This document shows positions 30,028 to 36,270 of a stretch of DNA of 36,503 nucleotides, one piece after another (positions within the stretch are counted from its first letter, which is position 1; every line of letters begins with the position of its first letter). Location of the stretch: positions 1 to 36,503 of the IMG/VR virus record IMGVR_UViG_3300042870_000165; one strand, given 5' to 3'. Under the pieces are notes generated by a model, which had not been told where the DNA came from, ran no database searches, and saw only the letters and a program-made list of their open reading frames with translations. This DNA is from a virus. A program made the position numbers and the translations under genes.

Positions 30028-30488
30028 AAAAAAACCATGCATCCATATATTTCTAAGAAGTTTGCATCTAGTAAATCCTCTGCTACCTTATCATGTGGAA
30101 TAGTTCCATACTCCATGTACCTTTTGCCTTTCATTGGTAAAAAGAAACATGCTGCTATTTTATTTAGCTGCACAATCTGTCCACTGAATGCCGATATGTC
30201 AATATACTGACCGGTAGTAATTTCACTCAATTCAAAACAAAACTTGTACTTGTTGCCATTTACCTCAATAAAGTCAACAGGCTTAGTTTCAGGAACTTTG
30301 TCAAAGAAGGCTAACTTTGTAGCATATAACTCAACTAGTTCCCTATACTTGATATTATCATACTCCTCCTCAGGTTTGCCTTCAACAATAGACAACATTC
30401 TTTGCTGCTTCTCAACAATGTTCATGTTTTGATTAGCTTCTACATCATACAGGCTAATAAATTGCCCTACTGTTAGTTTCTCCCACAT
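29904..30488 (-). CDS. Tail assembly chaperone, G-like (194 aa)
   Basis: The 0-frame product has 194 residues: WEKLTVGQFISLYDVEA at the N-terminus, helices with EKQQRMLSIVEGKPEEE, a strand with FIEVNGNKYKFCFELSEITTGQYIDISAF, a helix with KIAACFFLPMKG, and VAEDLLDANFLEIYGCMVFF before the slip site. This matches the tail-assembly-chaperone-like proteins of Bacteroidota phages. The run GTT TTT TTT T at residues 152-155 and the long overlapping -1 frame give a typical G/G-T pair. It coats the tape measure during tail assembly. The gene is placed 30 nt after the terminase, far from the tape measure. Confidence 0.75.
   Translation of the reverse strand: MWEKLTVGQFISLYDVEANQNMNIVEKQQRMLSIVEGKPEEEYDNIKYRELVELYATKLAFFDKVPETKPVDFIEVNGNKYKFCFELSEITTGQYIDISAFSGQIVQLNKIAACFFLPMKGKRYMEYGTIPHDKVAEDLLDANFLEIYGCMVFFYQLFKELINDTIIYSSLTEEAKEALLRLWKDGVGYIAPSK
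30026..30034 (-). promoter_or_regulatory. Programmed -1 frameshift site (T9 run)
   Basis: Nine consecutive T on the minus strand read G-TTT-TTT-TTT-A. In the 0-frame the codons are GTT TTT TTT TAT; slipping back one base re-pairs both tRNAs perfectly on TTT TTT. The -1 frame stays open for 88 codons while the 0-frame continues 40 more codons. This is the arrangement of tail-chaperone frameshifts. Confidence 0.75.
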
Positions 30489-30517
30489 ACTTATAAATAT
30501 ATTTATTTGTTTATCGT

Positions 30518-31678
30518 TTACCTAAATGAGTACTTACCCAAATGGCTATGGCTTATTTTATTTACAACTGAGTACCTTAGTGCATCTAGTCCATGGTTAA
30601 AATTATCTACCGGCTTGTTGGTTATCTGACCATTCTTGTCCTCAATGTACTTATAATTCCTCAACTCCTTGATTAAATTGTAACTTCTTTCTGTAGCAAA
30701 TAGCTTGTATCTCCTAATAATATCAATACCTAAATTGATTGCTCCCTTGATTGTAGGCTTGACATTCCATCCCATTCTATAGATTTCTTCAATACTTTTA
30801 GGCTCTGCACTATCTGCAAATACCTCGTTGCTTTTGTCTAGTCCTAAGTTCTGCATCTCCTTAGCTATATCCTGATTAGTCATGCCTGTCCTGTATATCA
30901 ATTCATCTACATACATATTATCATCTAACAGGTATGTCCTAACTAAGCTAGTAGGGTCATTGCTAAAACCAAAGTCCAAACCATAAGAAACTAACTTAGC
31001 CTCTGCCGGTATCTCCTTGCAAGTTTGAAATGAGTAAACAAGGCTTCTACTTTGCCCTCTCTCGCCTAGTCCATATACCCTCCAATAGTTTTCATCTATA
31101 TCCTTTAGCCTTTCAATCTCCTGTTTGATAACATCTCCTAGAAAAGGATTGTCTTTGTATGTAGTCTGATAAAATTCCGTATCTGTTCTTGTCAGTACCT
31201 GTTCATATATCCAATGAAATTCCTCCGAAGGATTGTAGTCTAGTATTATCCTTTCGTTGGTTCTGAAGATTAATTGCTGCCAATCTTCATAGTTTAGTTC
31301 GTTTGCCTCATTGATAAACAATAGGTCTCGCTTTCTACCTCTAATTTTCTGAGGCATATCTAAACTGATAAACTCTACCGTATTTCCATTGATTCTGTAT
31401 TCATTAGCAGTCTTGCTATGATATTCCTCCGAATACAGTTCGTGGTCTTTGATTATCTGAAAGAAATCCCTCATTACTGTACCTCTCAAAGCAGGGAATG
31501 ACCTCCGGCAAATAGTAATTATCTTATCTGTATTCTTATCACAATAGCTGAATATAATCCATAACAAAATATTATAGGTCTTGCCTGACCTAGTTCCACC
31601 TTGTTCTACTACAATTTTAGACTTGCTTTCTTCAAGGTGTTTGAATACTTTGTTCGTTTTTATATTAACCTTCGCCAT
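30518..31678 (-). CDS. terL: Terminase large subunit
   Basis: The 386-residue protein has an N-terminal ATPase with Walker A GGTRSGKT at 27-34 and Walker B LLFINEAN at 119-126, followed by a coupling motif near RTNERIILDYNPS. The C-terminal RNase H-like nuclease has metal ligands in GLDFGF (D235), FADSAEP (D289) and NHGLDALRY (D365). It belongs to the short Terminase_3/PBSX-like group. It packages DNA into proheads and cuts concatemers. It overlaps the small subunit gene by 14 nt. Confidence 0.95.
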   Translation of the reverse strand: MAKVNIKTNKVFKHLEESKSKIVVEQGGTRSGKTYNILLWIIFSYCDKNTDKIITICRRSFPALRGTVMRDFFQIIKDHELYSEEYHSKTANEYRINGNTVEFISLDMPQKIRGRKRDLLFINEANELNYEDWQQLIFRTNERIILDYNPSEEFHWIYEQVLTRTDTEFYQTTYKDNPFLGDVIKQEIERLKDIDENYWRVYGLGERGQSRSLVYSFQTCKEIPAEAKLVSYGLDFGFSNDPTSLVRTYLLDDNMYVDELIYRTGMTNQDIAKEMQNLGLDKSNEVFADSAEPKSIEEIYRMGWNVKPTIKGAINLGIDIIRRYKLFATERSYNLIKELRNYKYIEDKNGQITNKPVDNFNHGLDALRYSVVNKISHSHLGKYSFR

Positions 31679-32051
31679 CTAATATCTCTACTTCAAATAG
31701 TTTCTGACCATTCATACCTGTTAATTCCTGTCTTTCTACATATCCTCTATTCTTGCCCTTTGTCTTTAGGTAGAATATGATTGCTGTAATGTTTCCATCC
31801 AATATCTGCCTTTTGAGTGCTGTTTCTGCCGAATCAATATCTCCTTCCTCCATAGCAGTTATCTTTTCTTTAAAGTCCTCGTCTTCCTTTAGCCATTTGT
31901 AAAATGTACCTCGTTCTATATCTAGTGCTTTACAAGTAAGGTGTACATTGTTAGCCTTTTGGCTATAGACTTCAAGGAACTCCTCCTTTTTCTTTTCTCT
32001 TTTAGCTTGTCTAACTTCTATAGACTTGCTTCTTGCCTTTGAATTGTCCAT
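31665..32051 (-). CDS. terS: Terminase small subunit-like protein (128 aa)
   Basis: A 128-residue basic N-terminus (SKARSKSIEVRQAKREKKKEE) leads to a helix-turn-helix (NNVHLTCKALDIERGTFYKWLKEDEDF), then an oligomerisation helix (EEGDIDSAETALKRQILDGNITAIIFYLKTKG) and KNRGYVERQELTG. The latter motif is common to phage terminase small subunits of this type. It would bind packaging-start DNA and feed it to TerL. The direct overlap with terL supports the call. Confidence 0.88.
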   Translation of the reverse strand: MDNSKARSKSIEVRQAKREKKKEEFLEVYSQKANNVHLTCKALDIERGTFYKWLKEDEDFKEKITAMEEGDIDSAETALKRQILDGNITAIIFYLKTKGKNRGYVERQELTGMNGQKLFEVEILDGEG

Positions 32052-32085
32052 CTTTTTTATAGTGTTTTATTTGTGAACTTTCAGC

Positions 32086-32694
32086 CTATCCCTTTTCTAT
32101 TGTTTCTATCCATGGCATATACTTAGTACTTCTGTCTATTTCAAGTATTAAATCATGGCTATGAGCATATTCATTGGTAAATCCATACTCTAAACAGGTA
32201 GGGCCTGATATGTATGTATCTCCGTTTACTGCCTTTACTAATCTTACTAATTCATCTATTCCTCCATTGCTAACATTTGATATAGTACTAGCTAGAACAA
32301 ACTGAGTATCTAGGTTAAATATAACTTTTAGGTAAATCAATCCTTTAACTAGGGAATCTGCATATCTTTCCGTATCCATGCAGGTAAGGTAGTCTTCAAA
32401 GTATTTATCTAGCTTGGCATTGCCGTAATAGTTTTTAACCATATTGTAGTGGTCTACTCTCCAATCTAAGCCATTGGTAAAAGTATCCTTAATTAGTGTC
32501 CGGTTACTTGACTTTATAGGTATGGTAAGCCATTTCTCTACTCCGTTCCTGTCTTTTATCTTGTTTCTGTTTTCAAAGCCTCGTTCTACCCTTTGTACTG
32601 TATCTAGTATTACAAAGATGTCTGCTTTCTGTATCCTTTCTAAGTAGCTAATGCTAGGCAGGTATCTAGGTTGGCTAATCATTACTTTTGTCAT
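32086..32694 (-). CDS. WbqC-like family protein
   Basis: I start at ATG 32694, which overlaps the stop of the upstream gene as ATGA; a longer frame up to 32766 would overlap it by 76 nt. The 202-residue protein matches the WbqC family: ISQPRYLPSISYLERI (6-21), DIFVILDTVQ (25-34), FENRNKIK (40-47) and KWLTIPI (54-60), then a region ending with YISGPTCLEYG. WbqC proteins occur in O-antigen and other glycan-modification clusters and are thought to modify an aminosugar, though the reaction is not settled. It is coupled to the PIG-L deacetylase gene, which could create the amino group. Confidence 0.85.
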   Translation of the reverse strand: MTKVMISQPRYLPSISYLERIQKADIFVILDTVQRVERGFENRNKIKDRNGVEKWLTIPIKSSNRTLIKDTFTNGLDWRVDHYNMVKNYYGNAKLDKYFEDYLTCMDTERYADSLVKGLIYLKVIFNLDTQFVLASTISNVSNGGIDELVRLVKAVNGDTYISGPTCLEYGFTNEYAHSHDLILEIDRSTKYMPWIETIEKG

Positions 32695-33356
32695 ATAGTT
32701 CCTCGTATTAATTTGAATGCTTCTGCATACTTTACTCCAATATGCATACCATAAAATATTGCCCATCCTTCTATTCCATTTGCTCCTCTCAGTTCCTTCA
32801 TGCTTTCTACTTCATATACATATTGCTGCATTGCTTGTTTCTTTGCTTCAATGTATTTTGTAATATCTAGGAATAGATTAGGGCAGAAACAAAACTGAGG
32901 GTTAATCTCACTGCTACTGATAACCGGCATTTCTAGGATTGTTTTGACAGGACTTTTGCTAGTGAATCTAGCTGCTATCATGGTAGCTGTGTTAACTACT
33001 CTGTGGTCTTGGTGCAAATCATTAGCTATGTGGGTTACTACTGTGCTAGGTTTGACCTTTTTGATATATTTGGATACTATATCATTTACTTTTCTTTGAG
33101 GGTATGTATCAAACTCGCCTGTGCTGAGTGTTTCAATTAAGGGGGTAAACTTTAGTATCTTGGCTACATTGTCAATCTGCTGACTTATGGTTTTAGCATC
33201 AAAGTTCTCACGATAATGACAACCATTGTTTAAGTACAATACAAAGTTATCTCCCCCTTTATTGAAGTTTTCTAAAAGTAAACCGGCACAACCTAGGACT
33301 TCATCATCCGGGTGTGCAACCACAACTAATAGCCTTTTTTTTAAATCTTTTCTCAC
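32691..33356 (-). CDS. PIG-L / LmbE family zinc deacetylase
   Basis: The 221-residue protein has the LmbE/PIG-L Rossmann-like fold and zinc site: VVVAHPDDEVLG (A14-H15-P16-D17-D18-E19), and HQDH at 115-118. The family removes N-acetyl groups from N-acetylglucosamine-type substrates (mycothiol, bacillithiol, GPI, antibiotic pathways). Here it would likely expose an amine on a phage- or host-derived sugar. The start is a GTG at 33356 that overlaps the previous stop as TAGTG, and its own stop overlaps the WbqC-like start as ATGA. The chain of overlaps suggests one functional unit. Confidence 0.88.
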   Translation of the reverse strand: MRKDLKKRLLVVVAHPDDEVLGCAGLLLENFNKGGDNFVLYLNNGCHYRENFDAKTISQQIDNVAKILKFTPLIETLSTGEFDTYPQRKVNDIVSKYIKKVKPSTVVTHIANDLHQDHRVVNTATMIAARFTSKSPVKTILEMPVISSSEINPQFCFCPNLFLDITKYIEAKKQAMQQYVYEVESMKELRGANGIEGWAIFYGMHIGVKYAEAFKLIRGTI

Positions 33357-33961
33357 TAGAATAATTCTTGGCTTAAGTAATCTTCAGTCTTGCTACCTGC
33401 CTTGTTCCTTGCATCTCTGTCATAATATTGTTGGGCAACCTTATCTCTGACATCATATTCTTCAGGCATTATATCATTTGTGATTAAGGCAGCATCCTCG
33501 TAAAAGTGTTTGTTGCCACGACCCTTCTTCTTACCTTCTAGTGTATGAAGACAGAATACATAATCATCAAACTCAGGTGTTGGGATATTGTTGCGAAGGT
33601 CAAAGTACTGACATAGTAAATTGTCAACAATCCTTGACTTTGGACTCCTAACTAATAACAATACAGCATGGATAAATGGCAACTTTTCAGGAGCATGTTT
33701 GTTTTTCTCCTTTTTCATCTCCAAGTAATTTTGATACAATGCATGAATTTGAGCCGGTAACTCAGGATTGGCTAAACCTACATCCTCAGAAACCATAACT
33801 CTAATTCTTTTCCATGCATAGTTATCATAACCACTCATGAATAGTTCGGAGAACCAATACAGAGCCTTATGCTCATCTCCTCTCCTTACATACTTTTGGA
33901 TTGCACTTGCGACAGTGTAAAATGAATGACCGCCAACGGTCTGTAACTTGTAGTCTGACAT
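33356..33961 (-). CDS. Stand-alone RarA/MgsA C-terminal domain protein
   Basis: The 201-residue protein resembles the C-terminal oligomerisation part of the RarA/MgsA (WRNIP1) AAA+ ATPase: ASAIQKYVRRGDEHKALYWFSELFMSG, RIRVMVSEDVGLANP, and LPFIHAVLLLVRSPKSRIVDNL (compare the usual IRGSDPDAALYWLARM, ASEDIGLADP, LAPKSNAVY). The ATPase part, with its Walker motifs, is absent. It could hetero-oligomerise with host RarA at stalled forks or clamp loaders and alter its function. It starts an operon after the 33.99-kb promoter and has tandem CAAATCAA in its leader. Confidence 0.72.
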   Translation of the reverse strand: MSDYKLQTVGGHSFYTVASAIQKYVRRGDEHKALYWFSELFMSGYDNYAWKRIRVMVSEDVGLANPELPAQIHALYQNYLEMKKEKNKHAPEKLPFIHAVLLLVRSPKSRIVDNLLCQYFDLRNNIPTPEFDDYVFCLHTLEGKKKGRGNKHFYEDAALITNDIMPEEYDVRDKVAQQYYDRDARNKAGSKTEDYLSQELF

Positions 33962-33963
33962 AA

Positions 33964-33976
33964 TTGATTTGATTTG
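33964..33976 (-). promoter_or_regulatory. Tandem CAAATCAA motif in the leader of the RarA-C gene
   Basis: Two overlapping copies (TTGATTTG on the plus strand at 33964-33971 and 33969-33976) lie 3-15 nt before the start codon, inside the transcript expected from the 33.99-kb promoter. The identical tandem occurs in the DUF932 leader. Confidence 0.45.
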
Positions 33977-33985
33977 TTTGTCTTA

Positions 33986-34016
33986 TAAAGTTACGACATG
34001 AAATTTAATTAAAAAA
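33986..34016 (-). promoter_or_regulatory. Candidate promoter for the RarA-C/PIG-L/WbqC/terminase operon
   Basis: On the minus strand TTTT (34013-34016), 19 nt, then TAACTTTA (33986-33993), followed by a leader of about 25 nt. It is in a 74-nt gap, one of few in this part of the genome. It would drive the second half of the accessory cassette and possibly the terminases and tail genes. Confidence 0.45.
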
Positions 34017-34035
34017 ATTTTTATGCCTTAATATT

Positions 34036-34608
34036 TTATTTTTTTAGAACAATAACAAATTCAAACTTTTCAAACACTAACACCTTCATTTTCAATCCTA
34101 ATAAGTTTGCTAACTTAATCCATTTGCTAATATCATGATAGTATAACTTTGGGTCTTTGTAGTCTGCTTGGTTATGGAATCCATTAATGATTATGCTACC
34201 TGTTACATGCTTTACCATGTTATTTACTTGAATCACAATGTTATTCCAATACTGCAAGTCATCTAGTTCTCCTCTCAAAGTCCATACTCCAATGCTAACT
34301 AAGCAATCACATTCAGGTACATTACCTTTTCCATCTGTAGGGATTATTTGCAGTTCAGGGTTAATTTCATTAGCAAATTCTACAAACTCGGTATGAGTAT
34401 CCATACCAATATACTTAGCACTATGACTTACATACTTAGCAAAGTTTCCAATGCCACAACCATAGTCCACAATTGTATGTGTTTTAGGAGGAACTAACTT
34501 AGCTATTTGCTTGTATCTTTTGATTGCCTTTACTTCATTTTCCCAACCTACTTGCTTGATTGGACTGCTTTCACTTAATGCTTTGTTATAAAATTCTTTG
34601 TTTGTCAT
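34036..34608 (-). CDS. SAM-dependent methyltransferase (class I)
   Basis: The 190-residue protein has a Rossmann methyltransferase core: motif I VDYGCGIGNF at 47-56, an acidic residue after the second strand (YIGMDTHTEFVEFANE, D69-D70 region), and DCLVSIGVWTLRGELDD around motif IV. It lacks the NPPY/DPPY motif of N6A/N4C DNA methylases and the PC motif of m5C enzymes, so it more likely methylates a small molecule or sugar. It is directly after the glycosyltransferase gene (2-nt gap). The missing DNA-methylase motif argues for decoration of a glycan or metabolite. Confidence 0.8.
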   Translation of the reverse strand: MTNKEFYNKALSESSPIKQVGWENEVKAIKRYKQIAKLVPPKTHTIVDYGCGIGNFAKYVSHSAKYIGMDTHTEFVEFANEINPELQIIPTDGKGNVPECDCLVSIGVWTLRGELDDLQYWNNIVIQVNNMVKHVTGSIIINGFHNQADYKDPKLYYHDISKWIKLANLLGLKMKVLVFEKFEFVIVLKK

Positions 34609-34610
34609 GG

Positions 34611-35366
34611 TTAAAATGGTATTTTTAATGTTCTTTCGTATTCATTAGCTAGGCTTTTCCTCATACTTGTAGCCTTCTTTCTTTGTATTGCTGCTCCAAA
34701 ATACTCCTTCAATAAATAGTAATCCTTTCTTTCAGTATCTAGTGTTCTATGTTCTGCCATTCCTCCGGTAGATATAAATGTACCCTCCTTGCTAGTAAAA
34801 GCATACCTAGTGTTTATAAAACATTTGCGGTGAAAATGTGCATTGATTGCTGAGACAAAGAAATCACAAGCAGATACACATTCATCAGGCAGTATCATTT
34901 TGAATCCTTCAAAGAATCCCATGCTACCACCAATAGCAAAGCCTGACAACTTATAAGGTTTCATGCTTGAATAGTCTACCGGTCTTGCTGTGTTGCTGAA
35001 TCCAAACATCATACAACCTGCCTCTCTTGCTGTGAATGCTGTACTTTGTATAATATCATAAGCAGTATCCATATCAATCCTGCTGTTCTCATCAAATTCC
35101 TTGTCAATATAAGTCCTACTCATCTTATTCAAGTCATCATCTAGCATTACACAATTAGGATACTTTTCATGCACCCATCTCATCTTTGCACTTAGTCCTT
35201 TGATTGAATCAGGGTGTGCTATAATCTCTACATCTCCATTGTATTTTAGATAGTCTTCAACTTGACTTTCCGGAATACATAAGGAGCAATTACTAATGGT
35301 TTCCAATGTGTCCACTTTGTTGCTCCTTTTATGGGATAGTATAATCAACTTAACTACTTCTTTCAT
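34611..35366 (-). CDS. GT-A-like glycosyltransferase family protein
   Basis: I start at ATG 35366. The 251-residue protein begins KLIILSHKRSNKVDTLETI, a beta-alpha start of a nucleotide-sugar transferase, then HPDSIKGLSAKMRWVHEKYPNCVMLDDDLNKM, with the metal/nucleotide-binding DDD at 76-78 as DxD motif. The later half has FAIGGSMGFFEGF, CDFFVSAINAHFHR and a basic C-terminus. It resembles phage GT-A-like enzymes, including those linked to modified DNA bases, but the acceptor is not deducible. It lies between the ParB-like and methyltransferase genes. Confidence 0.65.
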   Translation of the reverse strand: MKEVVKLIILSHKRSNKVDTLETISNCSLCIPESQVEDYLKYNGDVEIIAHPDSIKGLSAKMRWVHEKYPNCVMLDDDLNKMSRTYIDKEFDENSRIDMDTAYDIIQSTAFTAREAGCMMFGFSNTARPVDYSSMKPYKLSGFAIGGSMGFFEGFKMILPDECVSACDFFVSAINAHFHRKCFINTRYAFTSKEGTFISTGGMAEHRTLDTERKDYYLLKEYFGAAIQRKKATSMRKSLANEYERTLKIPF

Positions 35367-35967
35367 CAAGTATCTTTTTAAAGTCTGCGAATGTTACTAC
35401 TCTGCCTTGTCCTACTTTGCTACTCTTGTAATCCTTTTGGTCTGACAAATTAAAAAAAGTCTTCAAGTATGAATACTCAATTTCATTGTCTACCATTATC
35501 ATAACATAGTCGTGCTTTTCTGACAATCTAGGTGCAATAGGATATATGCAATCCTCGTCATCCTCCTGCTCAGTTCTTAGTTCTTCAATCTCCTGAATTG
35601 CTAAGTCTGTTGCTCCTAAACCCCAATCAAGTAACTTGTTTAAATCCCATTCATTTGCTAACATCTCAGCATCCCAAGTACCAAAGTTTACATTATCCTT
35701 AATGATAAACTCTTTTTGCTCCTCTGCTGTTAAGTCCTCAGCCATAACAATAGGCACTTCCTTTAGTCCTGCTTCTTTACAAGCCTTTAGCCTCATGTTA
35801 CCACCTAGTACAACCATCTTGTCGTTTACAACAATTGGTCTTAACTCTAGCATTTTAGGGAATTGCTTAATAGAATTTACTAGCTTGTAAAACTTGTTAT
35901 TCTTGATTATTCTAGGGTTCTCAGGGTTTGACCTAATCTCCGATATTTTCACTAATCTGCTCTGCAT
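35350..35967 (-). CDS. ParB/Srx-like domain protein (205 aa)
   Basis: The first ATG is at 35967; a longer frame begins with TTG. Residues 3-95 have the ParB N-terminal fold: KISEIRSNPENPRII (7-21), LRPIVVNDKMVVLGGNMRLKACKEAG (42-67, with the nucleotide-binding GGNMRLKA element) and IIKDNVNFGTWDAEML. Free-standing ParB-fold proteins in phages often act as CTPases, nucleases or partners of DNA-modifying enzymes. The C-terminal half (115-205) is acidic then basic and has no known domain. It begins the accessory cassette and overlaps its neighbours on both sides (35 and 17 nt). Confidence 0.82.
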   Translation of the reverse strand: MQSRLVKISEIRSNPENPRIIKNNKFYKLVNSIKQFPKMLELRPIVVNDKMVVLGGNMRLKACKEAGLKEVPIVMAEDLTAEEQKEFIIKDNVNFGTWDAEMLANEWDLNKLLDWGLGATDLAIQEIEELRTEQEDDEDCIYPIAPRLSEKHDYVMIMVDNEIEYSYLKTFFNLSDQKDYKSSKVGQGRVVTFADFKKILDERSS

Positions 35968-36124
35968 CTTCAATAGGTGTTTCTGTGATAGTATTAGCGA
36001 TACCTGCCTTGTCTAACAAGTCTTTAAATAAATTAGCTAGTTGAAAAATACCATCTTCTTCTAGCAGTGTTACACTGACAACTTTCTTGTCATTGTTGAA
36101 ATTCAATTGGAACGGTTGGTTCAT
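35933..36124 (-). CDS. Small acidic protein of unknown function (63 aa)
   Basis: A 63-residue protein starting MNQPFQLNFNNDKKVVSVTLLE. The N-terminal half looks like a small beta hairpin and helix (GIFQLANLFKDLLDKAG), and the C-terminus is acidic (ETPIEDAEQISENIGD). It overlaps the ParB-like gene by 35 nt and is preceded by an A-rich leader (AACATAAAATACATACAAA). No family is recognised; it might be a partner or regulator of the ParB-like protein. Confidence 0.6.
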   Translation of the reverse strand: MNQPFQLNFNNDKKVVSVTLLEEDGIFQLANLFKDLLDKAGIANTITETPIEDAEQISENIGD

Positions 36125-36147
36125 TTTGTATGTATTTTATGTTAAAA

Positions 36148-36270
36148 TTATCTACCTTGTCCTCGGTATTTCTTTGGCTTTGGACTATGCTTGTTGTACG
36201 ATTTCTTTGCACAACCAATTCTTCTTTTACCAAACGATACCTTTTTAGTATCTGACTTACCTTTTGCCAT
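36148..36270 (-). CDS. Small very basic protein (40 aa)
   Basis: A 40-residue lysine- and arginine-rich ORF (MAKGKSDTKKVSFGKRRIG start, PKKYRGQGR end) whose ATG overlaps the HNH stop by 14 nt. Although short, it has no alternative reading and fits the gap between HNH and the 63-aa gene. The composition suggests nucleic-acid or ribosome binding. It resembles short basic proteins seen near HNH genes of Bacteroidota phages, without assigned function. Confidence 0.6.
   Translation of the reverse strand: MAKGKSDTKKVSFGKRRIGCAKKSYNKHSPKPKKYRGQGR

Noticed and set aside
32695-32766. Longer N-terminus of the WbqC-like protein
   Set aside because: It would overlap the PIG-L gene by 76 nt; the ATG at 32694 gives an ATGA junction and starts directly at the family's conserved ISQPRYLP region.
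448-35890. Plus-strand open frames (for example 1172-1660, 18339-18749, 16536-16874, 24401-24679)
   Set aside because: All lie opposite well-supported minus-strand genes, show no recognisable domains, and have compositions expected of antisense to Lys/Glu/Ala-rich coding sequence.
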